Shown here: piece after piece, positions 33,001-42,096 of the stretch | How positions within the stretch are numbered: position 1 is the first letter of the stretch | Layout of the letters: every line of letters begins with the position of its first letter | NCBI GenBank assembly: GCA_917880885.1 | Contig: OU862921.1 | Span: 53,308,508 to 53,372,507 of the forward strand | Length of the DNA stretch: 64,000 nt | Direction: 5' to 3' | DNA from: Limnephilus marmoratus | Taxonomy: Eukaryota; Arthropoda; Insecta; Trichoptera; Limnephilidae | Notes under the pieces: model-generated | Seen by the model: only the letters and a program-made list of their open reading frames with translations | What the model was told of the DNA's origin: nothing | Database searches by the model: none | Program-made: the position numbers and the translations under genes

Positions 33001-33830
33001 ACCAAATAAAATTCCATTTCTAATGAAGTGGAAACATTTTTTACTCTTTTGTGTATACAAAGACATAAACAGCAGGACGTCGTCAGAGTTAAATTATTTT
33101 GCAAGACGTCACGGCGTCTGCCTGTAGTTCACAAAATAGTTTTTCGTATTACTATCATTTTCCAAAAAAAAATACACTGCACGATGTTTCCCACGAAAAT
33201 AAGATAGGATATACTCCCAAAACAACGTGGAATACTGAGTTTTTGGATGTAAACTTGTATGGGAAGAAATATTTTCATTTCCAATAATAGTTCTCATTTT
33301 CTCATTTATAAACCGGTATTAAATTTTGTATTCAGGAAACCACTCTAAAATGATGTTTGATTATAATACAAATAAAGACAGACGATATCTTTTCCTCAGA
33401 TGGTACTCATTTAAAATTGTAATAAATTCTGCCGATTTGTATCTTTTAAAGCCCCACCAGGGTGATTAAATGCTCTTCGTATTTCAAAGATGCAACAATA
33501 ATGATCATCTTGGAACTTTTAAGAAAGAAGATTCTTACATTTATCTCACACAATTAGCCGACCAGAGTGACTAATAGCTTCTTGAAAACTCAGGATTACC
33601 AAAGTATTTAGAATCGGGATGAAGTGAGAAAATGCAATTCTTCAAACTGATCACAAAATAAGGAATTTACCTACAGATTTAGTAAAATCTTTGAACCGCC
33701 TTAGTACCTACCTAATAGATGTTCAATTTCTGAGAATAATATCACTTGGATAAATAAAGCTTACGTATTGAGCGTTAACGCAGTTCGAACATCGCGATTT
33801 CTGAGTATCAAATCCTAAGCTTGAAACAGA
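30059..33830. other. Repeat-poor non-coding DNA
   Basis: This is the longest stretch without a recognisable transposable element. It has no conserved coding frame. A 24-bp inverted repeat (CATACCTACGAATTTGAAAA at 30739, mirrored to 30822) could form a hairpin. It may be unique host intergenic or intronic sequence. Confidence 0.4.
30739..30822. repeat. Hairpin-forming inverted repeat
   Basis: Arms of about 24 bp (30739-30762 and 30800-30822; GAAAACGTTT against AAACGTTTTC in the inner part) with two mismatches and a loop of about 37 bp rich in A and T. Confidence 0.7.
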
Positions 33831-34021
33831 CGGTCACATCAACTAAACAAGACTAATCACAATTCTGAGCGAAATTCTAAATATCTCACTCAATAGTGCG
33901 ATGAAAACTTTATTTTCGTGCCAATAGTGCCCTAATACAATTTGTTCTGTACTTCTGTGCAACTTTGTATAATCTGACTCATTAATGAATGTGTGGGATT
34001 GCACTATTCTCCATACATACC

Positions 34022-34222
34022 GGAATAAACATTTATTTATATTTTTTAATACAGCTATTACTTTGTGGTTATCCATTATAGAAAAATGAAATAATTCAAC
34101 TTTGTATAAACCAAACTGTCAAATTAGTATAAGCTTTCCCTGATGAAGGAACGTTTGTTCCGAAACCGGTCGGATTTGCGCATCATATAAGTGGTGTATA
34201 CAAAGTTGAATTATTTCATTTT
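34022..34222 (+). mobile_element. Penelope-like terminal module with hammerhead
   Basis: A 26-bp inverted repeat (GAAATAATTCAACTTTGTAT at 34088, mirrored as ATACAAAGTTGAATTATTTC ending at 34220) brackets a hammerhead core at 34136-34176. The upstream part (CTATTACTTTGTGGTTATCC to ATAGAAAAATG) is shared with 39115-39150, so a larger unit has been copied. No protein is encoded. The association with Penelope-like elements is by ribozyme type. Confidence 0.7.
34136..34176 (+). ncRNA. Hammerhead ribozyme core
   Basis: CTGATGA (34140-34146), helix II GGAAC-GTTT-GTTCC (34148-34161), GAAA (34162-34165), CCGGTC with predicted cleavage after C34171. Helix I begins TCC (34137-34139) with GGA (34172-34174) and continues, after a loop, with a GC/GC pair. 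ACCGGT is self-complementary, so helix III would form well only between two RNAs. Confidence 0.7.
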
Positions 34223-35679
34223 TTCTAAACATTTATTTATTTTATTTATTTATTTATTAATTTTGACAATTTATCCTACATTTCTCAACCTTTTCATCGC
34301 CCGCAAAATCAGTATATATAACCGTAATATTTCTAAACAATTTTTCCTTTATTTTATGAAGCCTCATTTAACTTAAGTACACAGAGTAAAGTGTTTTTAA
34401 GGTAACTTCAACCACAGCTTAAGTTTTCTGGCATCGTAAAGCGCCTTTTAGATGCGATATTACTTGAAAATAGCACCACAGAATTAGCTAGTATTAATAA
34501 TCATTATCACTAAGAGTTCTGTTGGAGTTACTGATAAAATTTCATACTGTTAGTGTGAGTACTGATCTCATTTCTCTGGAATAGAAATATATTACCCTAT
34601 GTAAACCCTTTTCCAGTTAGAACACAAGTCTCTTCGTGTAATTGATTTGTGTCTCCGGTCATTTCCGTGTCGTATTTTCTTTCGGTTATTGCATATTTTA
34701 AATGGTACGTCAACGTAGACAAGATATTTATTGGATCCATTGCCGATGAAAGGAAGAAAAATTCGAGGATGGGATTTCAAACACTTCAAAGTGGCGGAAG
34801 TAATTTTTCGGTGTCGGTGCTGCCGCGGCGGTATCACACCCGTGTTGCACCTTCTCCAGCCGTTAATTAATTGAACCAGCTAAAGGAGAACTAATCTTCG
34901 AAGCTAAATCAACCGAAGTCTTCAAAAACTATTCTAGACTTCAGAATATAATTTTGTGCATTCTTATGCAGTGGAACGTGAACTTCGATAAAGATTTCTC
35001 AGAAAAAAAAACTAATTAGTTTTTCATTAATGTTTTCTTTGTCAGTTCAATTAAAATCTCTATTTTAGTAAGTTTTCCGAAATAAAGTTTAATAAATTAA
35101 CTACGTATTAAATCAATGCTCAAGGTAAAAACTTCTTCAGCCCAGGTCTCATATAAATCGTTATATCTCCCTTACTGTCATGGTGAGAAATATAATATGT
35201 GTAGAAAGAGAAAACTTCAAGCTTTATATTCAAATCTAAAATTTAACCATAAAAAATTTAAATGTGCATCTTTATGAAACCAAAGTTTCCGTAGCAATCT
35301 CAGAAAATATAAAATACCGAGTTATCATTTCATTCATTACTTTTTTAAGCAACGACAAAAACGTAAGGTGATAAGACGTTTATAATACATTTCCCTAATA
35401 AAATACAAGGAAGTGTGTTTTGTTCTTTTTTTTCGTTATCAGTATTTTTAGAAAAAACTTAAGATGATCCATTTTTTAACTTTTTCATTTTTGTACTTTA
35501 TGTTTGTATTAAAATGTTTAATATTTCAGAAATTACATGTTTATTTCGAATAATAATATTTGAAAGCATATTCTATCACCTTTCAAAAAGTTTGTAGTTT
35601 TCGGATACATATGATAAACAATAAATATTCTTTTTTTTATTTTTATTTTAACTTTATGAGTAAAACCTCAAATTGTAAT
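34223..35679. other. Non-coding AT-rich DNA
   Basis: No gene recognised. 35130-35300 is a dispersed repeat, listed separately. Confidence 0.4.
35190..35300 (-). repeat. Dispersed repeat, inverted relative of 40750-40860
   Basis: The reverse complement contains GGAAACTTTGGTTTCATAA, then a TTTTAGATTTGAATATAAAGC block, matching 40761-40841 in order and spacing. The family is unknown. Confidence 0.6.
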
Positions 35680-35888
35680 ATTTAATTAAATGAAGACAAT
35701 ATAAGCGAAACTCAATCGAAAATCTGAAAACAGAAAAATCAGAAAAAGATATTGACACATCTGGGACACGAACCCAGGAAGCGAGAGGTCCTGGGTTCGG
35801 GTCCCAGATGTGTCAATATCTTTTTCTGATTTTTCTGTTTTCAGATTTTCGATTGAGTTTCGCTTATATTGTCTTCATTTAATTAAAT
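35680..35888. repeat. Near-perfect 100-bp-arm palindrome
   Basis: Left arm 35680-35779 and right arm 35789-35888 are reverse complements with about one mismatch (ACACG/CGGGT region) and a 9-bp loop (AGCGAGAGG). The inner arm reads GGTCCTGGGTTCGGGTCCCAG, resembling a tRNA T-arm/B box. No coding capacity. Confidence 0.9.
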
Positions 35889-37011
35889 AAATATTCTGTT
35901 TATTTTCTGATCTTTTGACACAATATGCCCGAGAACTGATGCGTTTTAAACTAACAGGATTTTCTCAAGGTTGACTTTAAAAGCTCATAACTTAGTATTT
36001 TTTGGATACATCAAAATCAAAGTTTAAAATTAGCCGACGTCCTCGTTGCGTGGATGATTCACATTTTTTACAAAGCTTGGGTCGCTTTTGAGTGGTAAGA
36101 AAAATGGCGGTTTTCTTTATTTTAACAAACATTATTTGCGAGAAGCCAACTATAGTATAGTGTGGTGTATTGTGTCCGTCTGGGATCCATCAGTCTTGTA
36201 GTAACGAGAGTTTATGCGTCAAGACTGGCAGATCAGGCCAATCTTTCCAAAAAACAAAACGACCTCATTTTTCATCCACCCTCATTTACATTCTGTTCTA
36301 GTTCTTGGGGTAGGTAATATGACCGGAGTGTCTTTCTAGAGTATGCCGTGAGATGATGTGCATACTTTTATGATATAGGCGGTATATAATCGATAATTGA
36401 TATACACAAAGAGCAGAAGGTTCAAAATAATACTAATATTAATAAAAAAACTTTAATAAATTATGTACAGTTATGTTTTGTTGCTGTAGCCTAACGAACA
36501 TTGAATATTCTAATAATTAGTATATCTATAATAAGTGAACACTATTTCGCTTCGCTCTTGGTATTATTGATTTCGTCTTAACACCTTAGAAGCTCGCCGA
36601 AAGATATTTTTAAGTAGACATTTTTTAGAGTTAATCTCTGGAACTAACTTAATTCATCAATTTTTAAAGAGCTTAGTTTATTTTGTACATACTAAAAATA
36701 CGCCATTGCAAATATCACTAAACTACCTTTTTGATAATAAAAACAAAGTATAAGCAGTTAGACAAGCGTGCAAAAATATAAAAACTCCGGCGGTAAACAC
36801 AAGGTTTGAACAAAAACTGCTAAGGAAGTACCTACCTTCCTACATATTTCTTCTTAAACTTCGTATTTATTCCCTTTGAGAGTGTGATGAAAAGCATACT
36901 TTAATTTTGAGCAAATGATATTTTAGCATTTTTTAATTAAAAACGAAGTGTCGAAAAAAGTTATGACGCGCTGAGCATGAGTGATGCATGTGTGTTTTAA
37001 TGTTGAGCTGT
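35889..37011. other. Non-coding DNA
   Basis: Nothing recognised. Confidence 0.4.
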
Positions 37012-37556
37012 GAAGACTGAAGACTGAAGACTGAAGACTGAAGACTGAAGACTGAAGATTGAAGACTGAAGACTGAAGAATGAAGACTGAAGACTGAAGA
37101 CTGAAGACTGAAGACTGAAGACTGAAGACTGAAGACTGAAGACTGAAGACTGAAGACTGAAGACTGAAGACTGAAGACTGAAGACTGAAGACTGAAGACT
37201 GAAGACTGAAGACTGAAGACTGAAGACTGAAGACTGAAGACTGAAGACTGAAGACTGAAGACTGAAGACTGAAGACTGAAGACTGAAGACTGAAGACTGA
37301 AGACTGAAGACTGAAGACTGAAGACTGAAGACTGAAGACTGAAGACTGAAGACTGAAGACTGAAGACTGAAGACTGAAGACTGAAGACTGAAGACTGAAG
37401 ACTGAAGACTGAAGACTGAAGACTGAAGACTGAAGACTGAAGACTGAAGACTGAAGACTGAAGACTGAAGACTGAAGACTGAAGACTGAAGACTGAAGAC
37501 TGAAGACTGAAGACTGAAGTCTGAAGACTGAAGACTGAAGACTGAAGACTGAAGAC
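37012..37556. repeat. Heptamer satellite (GAAGACT)n, about 78 copies
   Basis: Uninterrupted 7-bp repeats with a few point changes (GAAGATT, GAAGAAT, GAAGTCT). Because 7 is prime to 3 and the minus-strand heptamer has no stop in any phase, every minus frame is open and yields a spurious SVFSLQS-repeat protein of over 200 residues. Confidence 0.97.
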
Positions 37557-38394
37557 GTCAATAAAATATGACTCGGAAACGACATTCGTTAAAAAAGACA
37601 TAACGCAATCACCTGATTATTCCGTGAGATATTGCCTGTCACATACACCGCACGCCCGCGCCGCTCTACACACGAGGCACGAGACACCACGAGTGCTAAA
37701 AGACGTTCTGGGAAGGCCGTCCATCAATAAAACTTTTAGAACAGTCGATGCTTAAATCCGCCGCACTACGGTCAATAATAATCTGATGATAGGGATGAGA
37801 AACTTTTTTTTAGATTTTCAAAATACATTCCATACCTGTGAGTAGGATAACCGGATAACCCAAGATTCTAATATGTCCAACGTATTCATTCGCACCGAGC
37901 AGTTCCTACGAACAGTTTGTAACTGAATCGTTATTTAAGTTGTTACTTAAGTTATATAAACGTAAGGTTTTTGTTAGATTTTGTACAATTTTATATTCGT
38001 TTTAGTATATTATTATATCACCAATATATTTGGACATGATAATTTATATACACATTTCATTGGTACCTACTCATTTCGAATCTAAATAATTGCACTTTTC
38101 AAAATGGATTGTCCTTTAGCTTATTTTCCCACTAACCATAGTGCTTGTCTTCTTCGTAGGCGTAATCTAGTAATTATCTTGGACTAGTTATTTATTGAGC
38201 ACTGATATGACACGAATCATTTGGAGCATTTAGACAGAGGTTCAAGCATCCTTTCTCGATAACAACCCTCCAGTCAACATCCTCTAAGAAAGAAAGATAA
38301 CATTCCGTTACGAATAAACCGACAATCTTTGAAAATCTCATACTACAAACACAGCAAGCAGAAAATATAGCTTATATCGTGATGAAGGACTTAG
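37557..38394. other. Non-coding DNA
   Basis: A GC-richer patch at 37640-37700 has no recognisable motif. Nothing else was seen. Confidence 0.4.
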
Positions 38395-38475
38395 CTAGCC
38401 GAGGAATCGAATACGATTGCGACGCCTGGGTTGGACCCAAACGCGATACCAACTCGGCTACCGATAGGTCGAGAG
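38395..38475 (-). repeat. tRNA-derived SINE head (putative), minus strand
   Basis: The minus strand reads GGTAGCCGAGTTGGTATCGC (A-box-like), GGGTCCAACCCAGGCG, and GTATTCGATTCC (B-box-like), with spacing as in a tRNA. The acceptor stem is not convincing, so a tRNA-derived SINE is preferred to a functional tRNA. Confidence 0.5.
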
Positions 38476-39109
38476 ATATCGAGATGCAGTAAAAAAAAGA
38501 TGAACTTATTTATTTTTTAATAAATTTGTTTCTCCAAATTTAGTATATTGACCACAGTGCGACGTCCGCAGTCCTATCGACACACAAAGAAGTTCCGAGA
38601 CCGAGATCACTACGCCTTTATCCGTCAAATGTTTGACATGTCAGGTCATTTATTATACTTTCCGAGTGTATATCAGTCTTGAGCTATTCACAAATTCTCT
38701 CCTTTGAACTATTAACTATCGGAGAGTAAGATTCGAGATTCCAGGCGATGTGCGAGGGAGGATGAATGCGTCAACTGAGGGCGGGGTAGAAATTCCTCGC
38801 TAATGGAGGAAAATGGTTATGCATTTTATAGGGGAAGTTTTTTAACAAAAGTATATTTTTACGTTCCGCAGAGGAATGGATTTTTGTCACGCGTTTTCAG
38901 CGGAATGCTCAAGCCGGTATTAGTGGAATATTTTTAGGATTTAATGGTTGTATATTTTAGTGCCCATCGATAATGCACGGTTATTGAGCCATATTTTTTT
39001 TTATTATTTGGGAATTATAGTTTTAAAAATAATTAAGCGTATCATATTAACATGATCTGACTAAAGGTCTGAAAGTATTTGATTCATTATTTTCTATATT
39101 TTTGAATGT
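38476..39109. other. Non-coding DNA
   Basis: Nothing recognised. Confidence 0.4.
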
Positions 39110-39186
39110 AGCTATTACTTTGTGGTTATCCATTATAGAAAAATGAAATAATCCAACTTTGTATAAACCACTTATATGATGCGCAA

Positions 39187-39226
39187 ATCCGACCGGTTTC
39201 GGAACAAACGTTCCTTCGTCAGGGAA
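39187..39226 (-). ncRNA. Hammerhead ribozyme core, minus strand
   Basis: CTGACGA, GGAAC-GTTT-GTTCC, GAAA, CCGGTC, GGA: all invariant positions are kept, with C at the variable core position (CUGANGA). Confidence 0.65.
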
Positions 39227-39436
39227 AGCTTATACTAATTTGACAGTTTCGAACAATATTTTATTATGGTAGGGGTGGAGCCGTTGCTAGTTAATAATGT
39301 AGATTGGGTGGGTAGGTATTCCCTACCCACCCAATCTACACTAATACCTACCCACTAAATCTACATTATTAACTAGCAACGGCTGCACCCCTACCATAAT
39401 AAAACATTGTTCGAAACTGTCAAATTAGTATAAGCT

Positions 39437-39477
39437 TTCCCTGAAGAAGGAACGTTTGTTCCGAAACCGGTCGGATT
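39437..39477 (+). ncRNA. Hammerhead ribozyme core, plus strand
   Basis: CTGAAGA (39441-39447), GGAAC-GTTT-GTTCC, GAAA, CCGGTC, GGA. A occupies the variable core position, which the consensus allows. Confidence 0.65.
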
Positions 39478-39534
39478 TGCGCATCATATAAGTGGTTTAT
39501 ACAAAGTTGAATTATTTCATTTTTCCATTATTTT

Positions 39535-39870
39535 CTACATTAACTCCACACAGGATGACCTGAGGTAAATAATTTCCCTCAGGGCCTGCGACATCGTTGA
39601 AGATGCAGTGTGGTGTGTCTTTTTGAGTAGAAAAAAAAAAAAGGGGGTATGGGTCTTGAAGAAACCCATCTTGTAGGAGGGAGGAAATCCAGAGGCCGGC
39701 AAATCGTTCCACAGCCGAGCTGTTGACCTCAAGAACGAGTCGTAGAATCGACCCGTTCTCGTGTTATAAATGTCAACTATGTTCATATGTTGGGCGCCGC
39801 GTTTGGCATGATTCCAGAATATGCACCGTGCCGAAGGGATCAACGACGCGACGTTAGATCCTCGGAGCAT
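39535..39870 (-). pseudogene. LINE reverse transcriptase C-terminus and 3' end
   Basis: The minus strand gives IFWNHAKRGAQHMNIVDIYN...GRFYDSFLRSTARLWNDLPASGFPPSYKMGFFKTHTP, the C-terminal segment found after the reverse transcriptase domain in many LINEs (R-LWN-LP motif). A run of 12 A (T after complement) and the structured terminus (39543-39614) follow. Homology may extend to about 40030. The reverse transcriptase core is absent, so it is a 5'-truncated copy. It abuts the palindrome at 39525. Confidence 0.75.
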
Positions 39871-40039
39871 CTTTGGAACAAGGACAGCATACTACCTGTG
39901 CTCTAAAGATTGCAATACATTTGTTAAGATAGGGGAATCTATCAAACGGACCGCCCGTTTCTGCATAGAGTCAAGGGTTTTTCAGGTATTTTGGGGCTCC
40001 AGATCAGAGGTGGCTGCCGAATTCAACCGTGGGGCACAT

Positions 40040-41276
40040 TGAGATTGGTACTAAATTCATAACTGTACGAATGCATTTATTTTGTGCGAAAGAATAAGAT
40101 AAAAGACATGCTTAGGTATATTTTAAAATAATTAATTCTTCCGTAACTAGCTCATACCCCTATAATATATTGGTTTGATAAATTTTATTTTACCTTACTT
40201 AATAAGTGTGTTATTTATCAAAAAAGCATTTAAGTTAATCTTCAGAACTCAGTATGCATTGAATTCACTTACCAAAGTAAAAACAATTTTTAATTTATAG
40301 AATGCTGTTAGGTACTCATACGACCAACGCTCAAATAGTGGCGTGAATATTGATGTAAATTACATTTTTTAAATATTTTTTTGAATATTTATATAAGGTA
40401 GGTGTAAATTGAAACCTAGTGGTCAGCGGCCATTACCTTCACCTGCAGGAAGCATTTCCGTGTCCAGTTTCCTGGATTTGGTTGAGTGAGTTTGTCGCGA
40501 AACCGCAGCTTTGCTTGCAAAACTGAGGGCGTATTCCCGTAATATAAGCTACACTACATTCATTTTTTATTCAAAGCTTTCATTTATTATTTCAGTTTTT
40601 ATTTCTAATTTTAATAGTGACAATTCGTGATATAATTCTTTTTTTCTAAATAAAACTTTCACATGTTGTATTATGCAAATGTATGTATAAATGTTTTCGT
40701 CTACTTTCTTGTTTCATGTAAAAAAAATTCCCAAACTTTAATTTTTTTGTCGAATTGCGGTCGGAAACTTTGGTTTTATGAAGGTAAATATGCATTTTAA
40801 ATATTTTGTTGTTAACTTTTAGATTTGGATATAAAGCGTGGTGTTTCTATGGTTTCTATGAGTCTTATATATCTAAGTTTTTCCGAAAAGGGAACAAATT
40901 AACCTGAGGGGTTAAAAAAAATTTACATTTATTCTCTACCTGGACCTCTATTAGTGAAAAAAAAACTCTTTCATTTATTACAGTAATTAAAAGAAGTATT
41001 TTTTGTATAATTTTGGTGCAAAAGAAAAAATTAATAATTTTTTAAAAAACTTTCATGATTTTTTTTTTCATTTGAGTCCCTTCGAACCACAATGTTCACT
41101 ACAGATGACAGTTGCTGCACGGGTAAAGAAAAATCTTCCAGAAATCAAATTGACAGAAAAACTTCTAAAAAAATTTTTTTTTTTTATAGTTTCGTGATTT
41201 GTTTCTGGAAGGATTAAAAATTGATTGTCTAGTGCCTAACCACCGTTAAGACGACACTATACCCTAAAAAATATTC
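40040..41276. other. Non-coding DNA
   Basis: It contains the dispersed repeat at 40750-40860. Otherwise AT-rich with no recognised gene. Confidence 0.4.
40750..40860 (+). repeat. Dispersed repeat, relative of 35190-35300
   Basis: GGAAACTTTGGTTTTATGAA and a TTTTAGATTTGGATATAAAGC block are inverted relative to the 35-kb copy. Confidence 0.6.
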
Positions 41277-41497
41277 AGAATCTTAACGACGTAAGTAAAG
41301 AAGTCGTGTATACAAATTGCAACTCGCGACCCGTGCATTGGACAGACTTACTGTCGAATTTGCCCTATCAAAGAAAATAAGAAGACGAAAATTAATGTGG
41401 GAATCTTAACGACGTTAGTGAAGAAAGCTTGTAAACAAATATGACCCGCGGTACGGGCGTATTGGATGGACGTACGGTCGAATTTACCCTAGCAGGC
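41277..41497. repeat. Imperfect tandem duplication, about 122-bp period
   Basis: AATCTTAACGACGTAAGTAAAG...CTGTCGAATTTGCCCTA is repeated as AATCTTAACGACGTTAGTGAAG...CGGTCGAATTTACCCTA about 122 bp later, with scattered substitutions. Confidence 0.8.
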
Positions 41498-41923
41498 CTG
41501 GAGATTCGACCTTTCCGCCGGGTTCATTTTAATTAATTTTGAAGAAGGTGTTAGTAACATTTAAGATGTTTCTAAATGAATACCTCACGAAGTTATTAAT
41601 TCATCGCCTAGACAGATAAAATCTGGTGCTCACCGCTAACTTTAGTTGTACAAAGTATTAAAATTGTTTTAAGGCGTTGTACGTTAAAAAAAATGATGGC
41701 AACGTACTGTTTTTGTTAATCTAAAATATAAATAACTCGCATGCCATGTGAGGCATGGAAATAAATATGGTAATTCAATTATGAATTCGCCGAAATAAAT
41801 TAAAATGTGAGCCTTGGGCAAACCCCCGATAAACGTGGTTATGTCTCGCCTGAAGTAAGTACTATCCCAAAATGCGTACATTTATCCACATCAACATAAT
41901 ATTGCGTACATTATAAATAAATG
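41498..41923. other. Non-coding DNA
   Basis: Nothing recognised. Confidence 0.4.
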
Positions 41924-42094
41924 CCTTTAATTATATTTGGTGGCCAGATCTGATTGACGATGCAGTTTCCTATCTTATTCTCTCTTTTAACTGTTGGGTT
42001 ACTAGATCTTTTCTTATTTTTTCTAACCTTTAATTATATTTGGTGACTAGATCTGATTGCCAAAGTTCTTTACTTTCTTCTTCTAACCTTTAAT
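41924..42094. repeat. Small tandem array, left part
   Basis: CCTTTAATTATATTTGGTG, then CAGATCTGATTG occur at 41924 and 42027, with a third start at 42087. Units are irregular (103 and 60 bp). The array resumes at about 45085 after the LINE. Confidence 0.7.
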
Positions 42095-42096
42095 TA

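Larger units (their letters stand above)
39141..39525. mobile_element. Palindromic Penelope-like module, two hammerheads
   Basis: Two copies of the 34.1-kb module lie in inverted orientation. Arms run from AAAAATGAAATAATCC (39141) inward to about 39331, and from about 39350 outward to GAATTATTTCATTTTT (39525), about 180 bp each. They include TTATTATGGTAGGGGTG and its mirror, and a GATTGGGTGGGTAGGT centre. The left core is CTGACGA (39216-39222, minus) and the right core CTGAAGA (39441-39447, plus). Inverted terminal units are a known arrangement in Penelope-like elements; this may be such a junction without the coding region. Confidence 0.75.

Noticed and set aside
35761..35808. tRNA gene at the palindrome centre
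   Set aside because: Only a T-arm-like stem is present, as part of a perfect inverted repeat; no acceptor, D or anticodon arms.
36923..37601. Two minus-strand frames of about 220 codons with SVFSLQS repeats
   Set aside because: They are the trivial translation of a heptamer satellite in two phases; no start context, no non-repeat domain.
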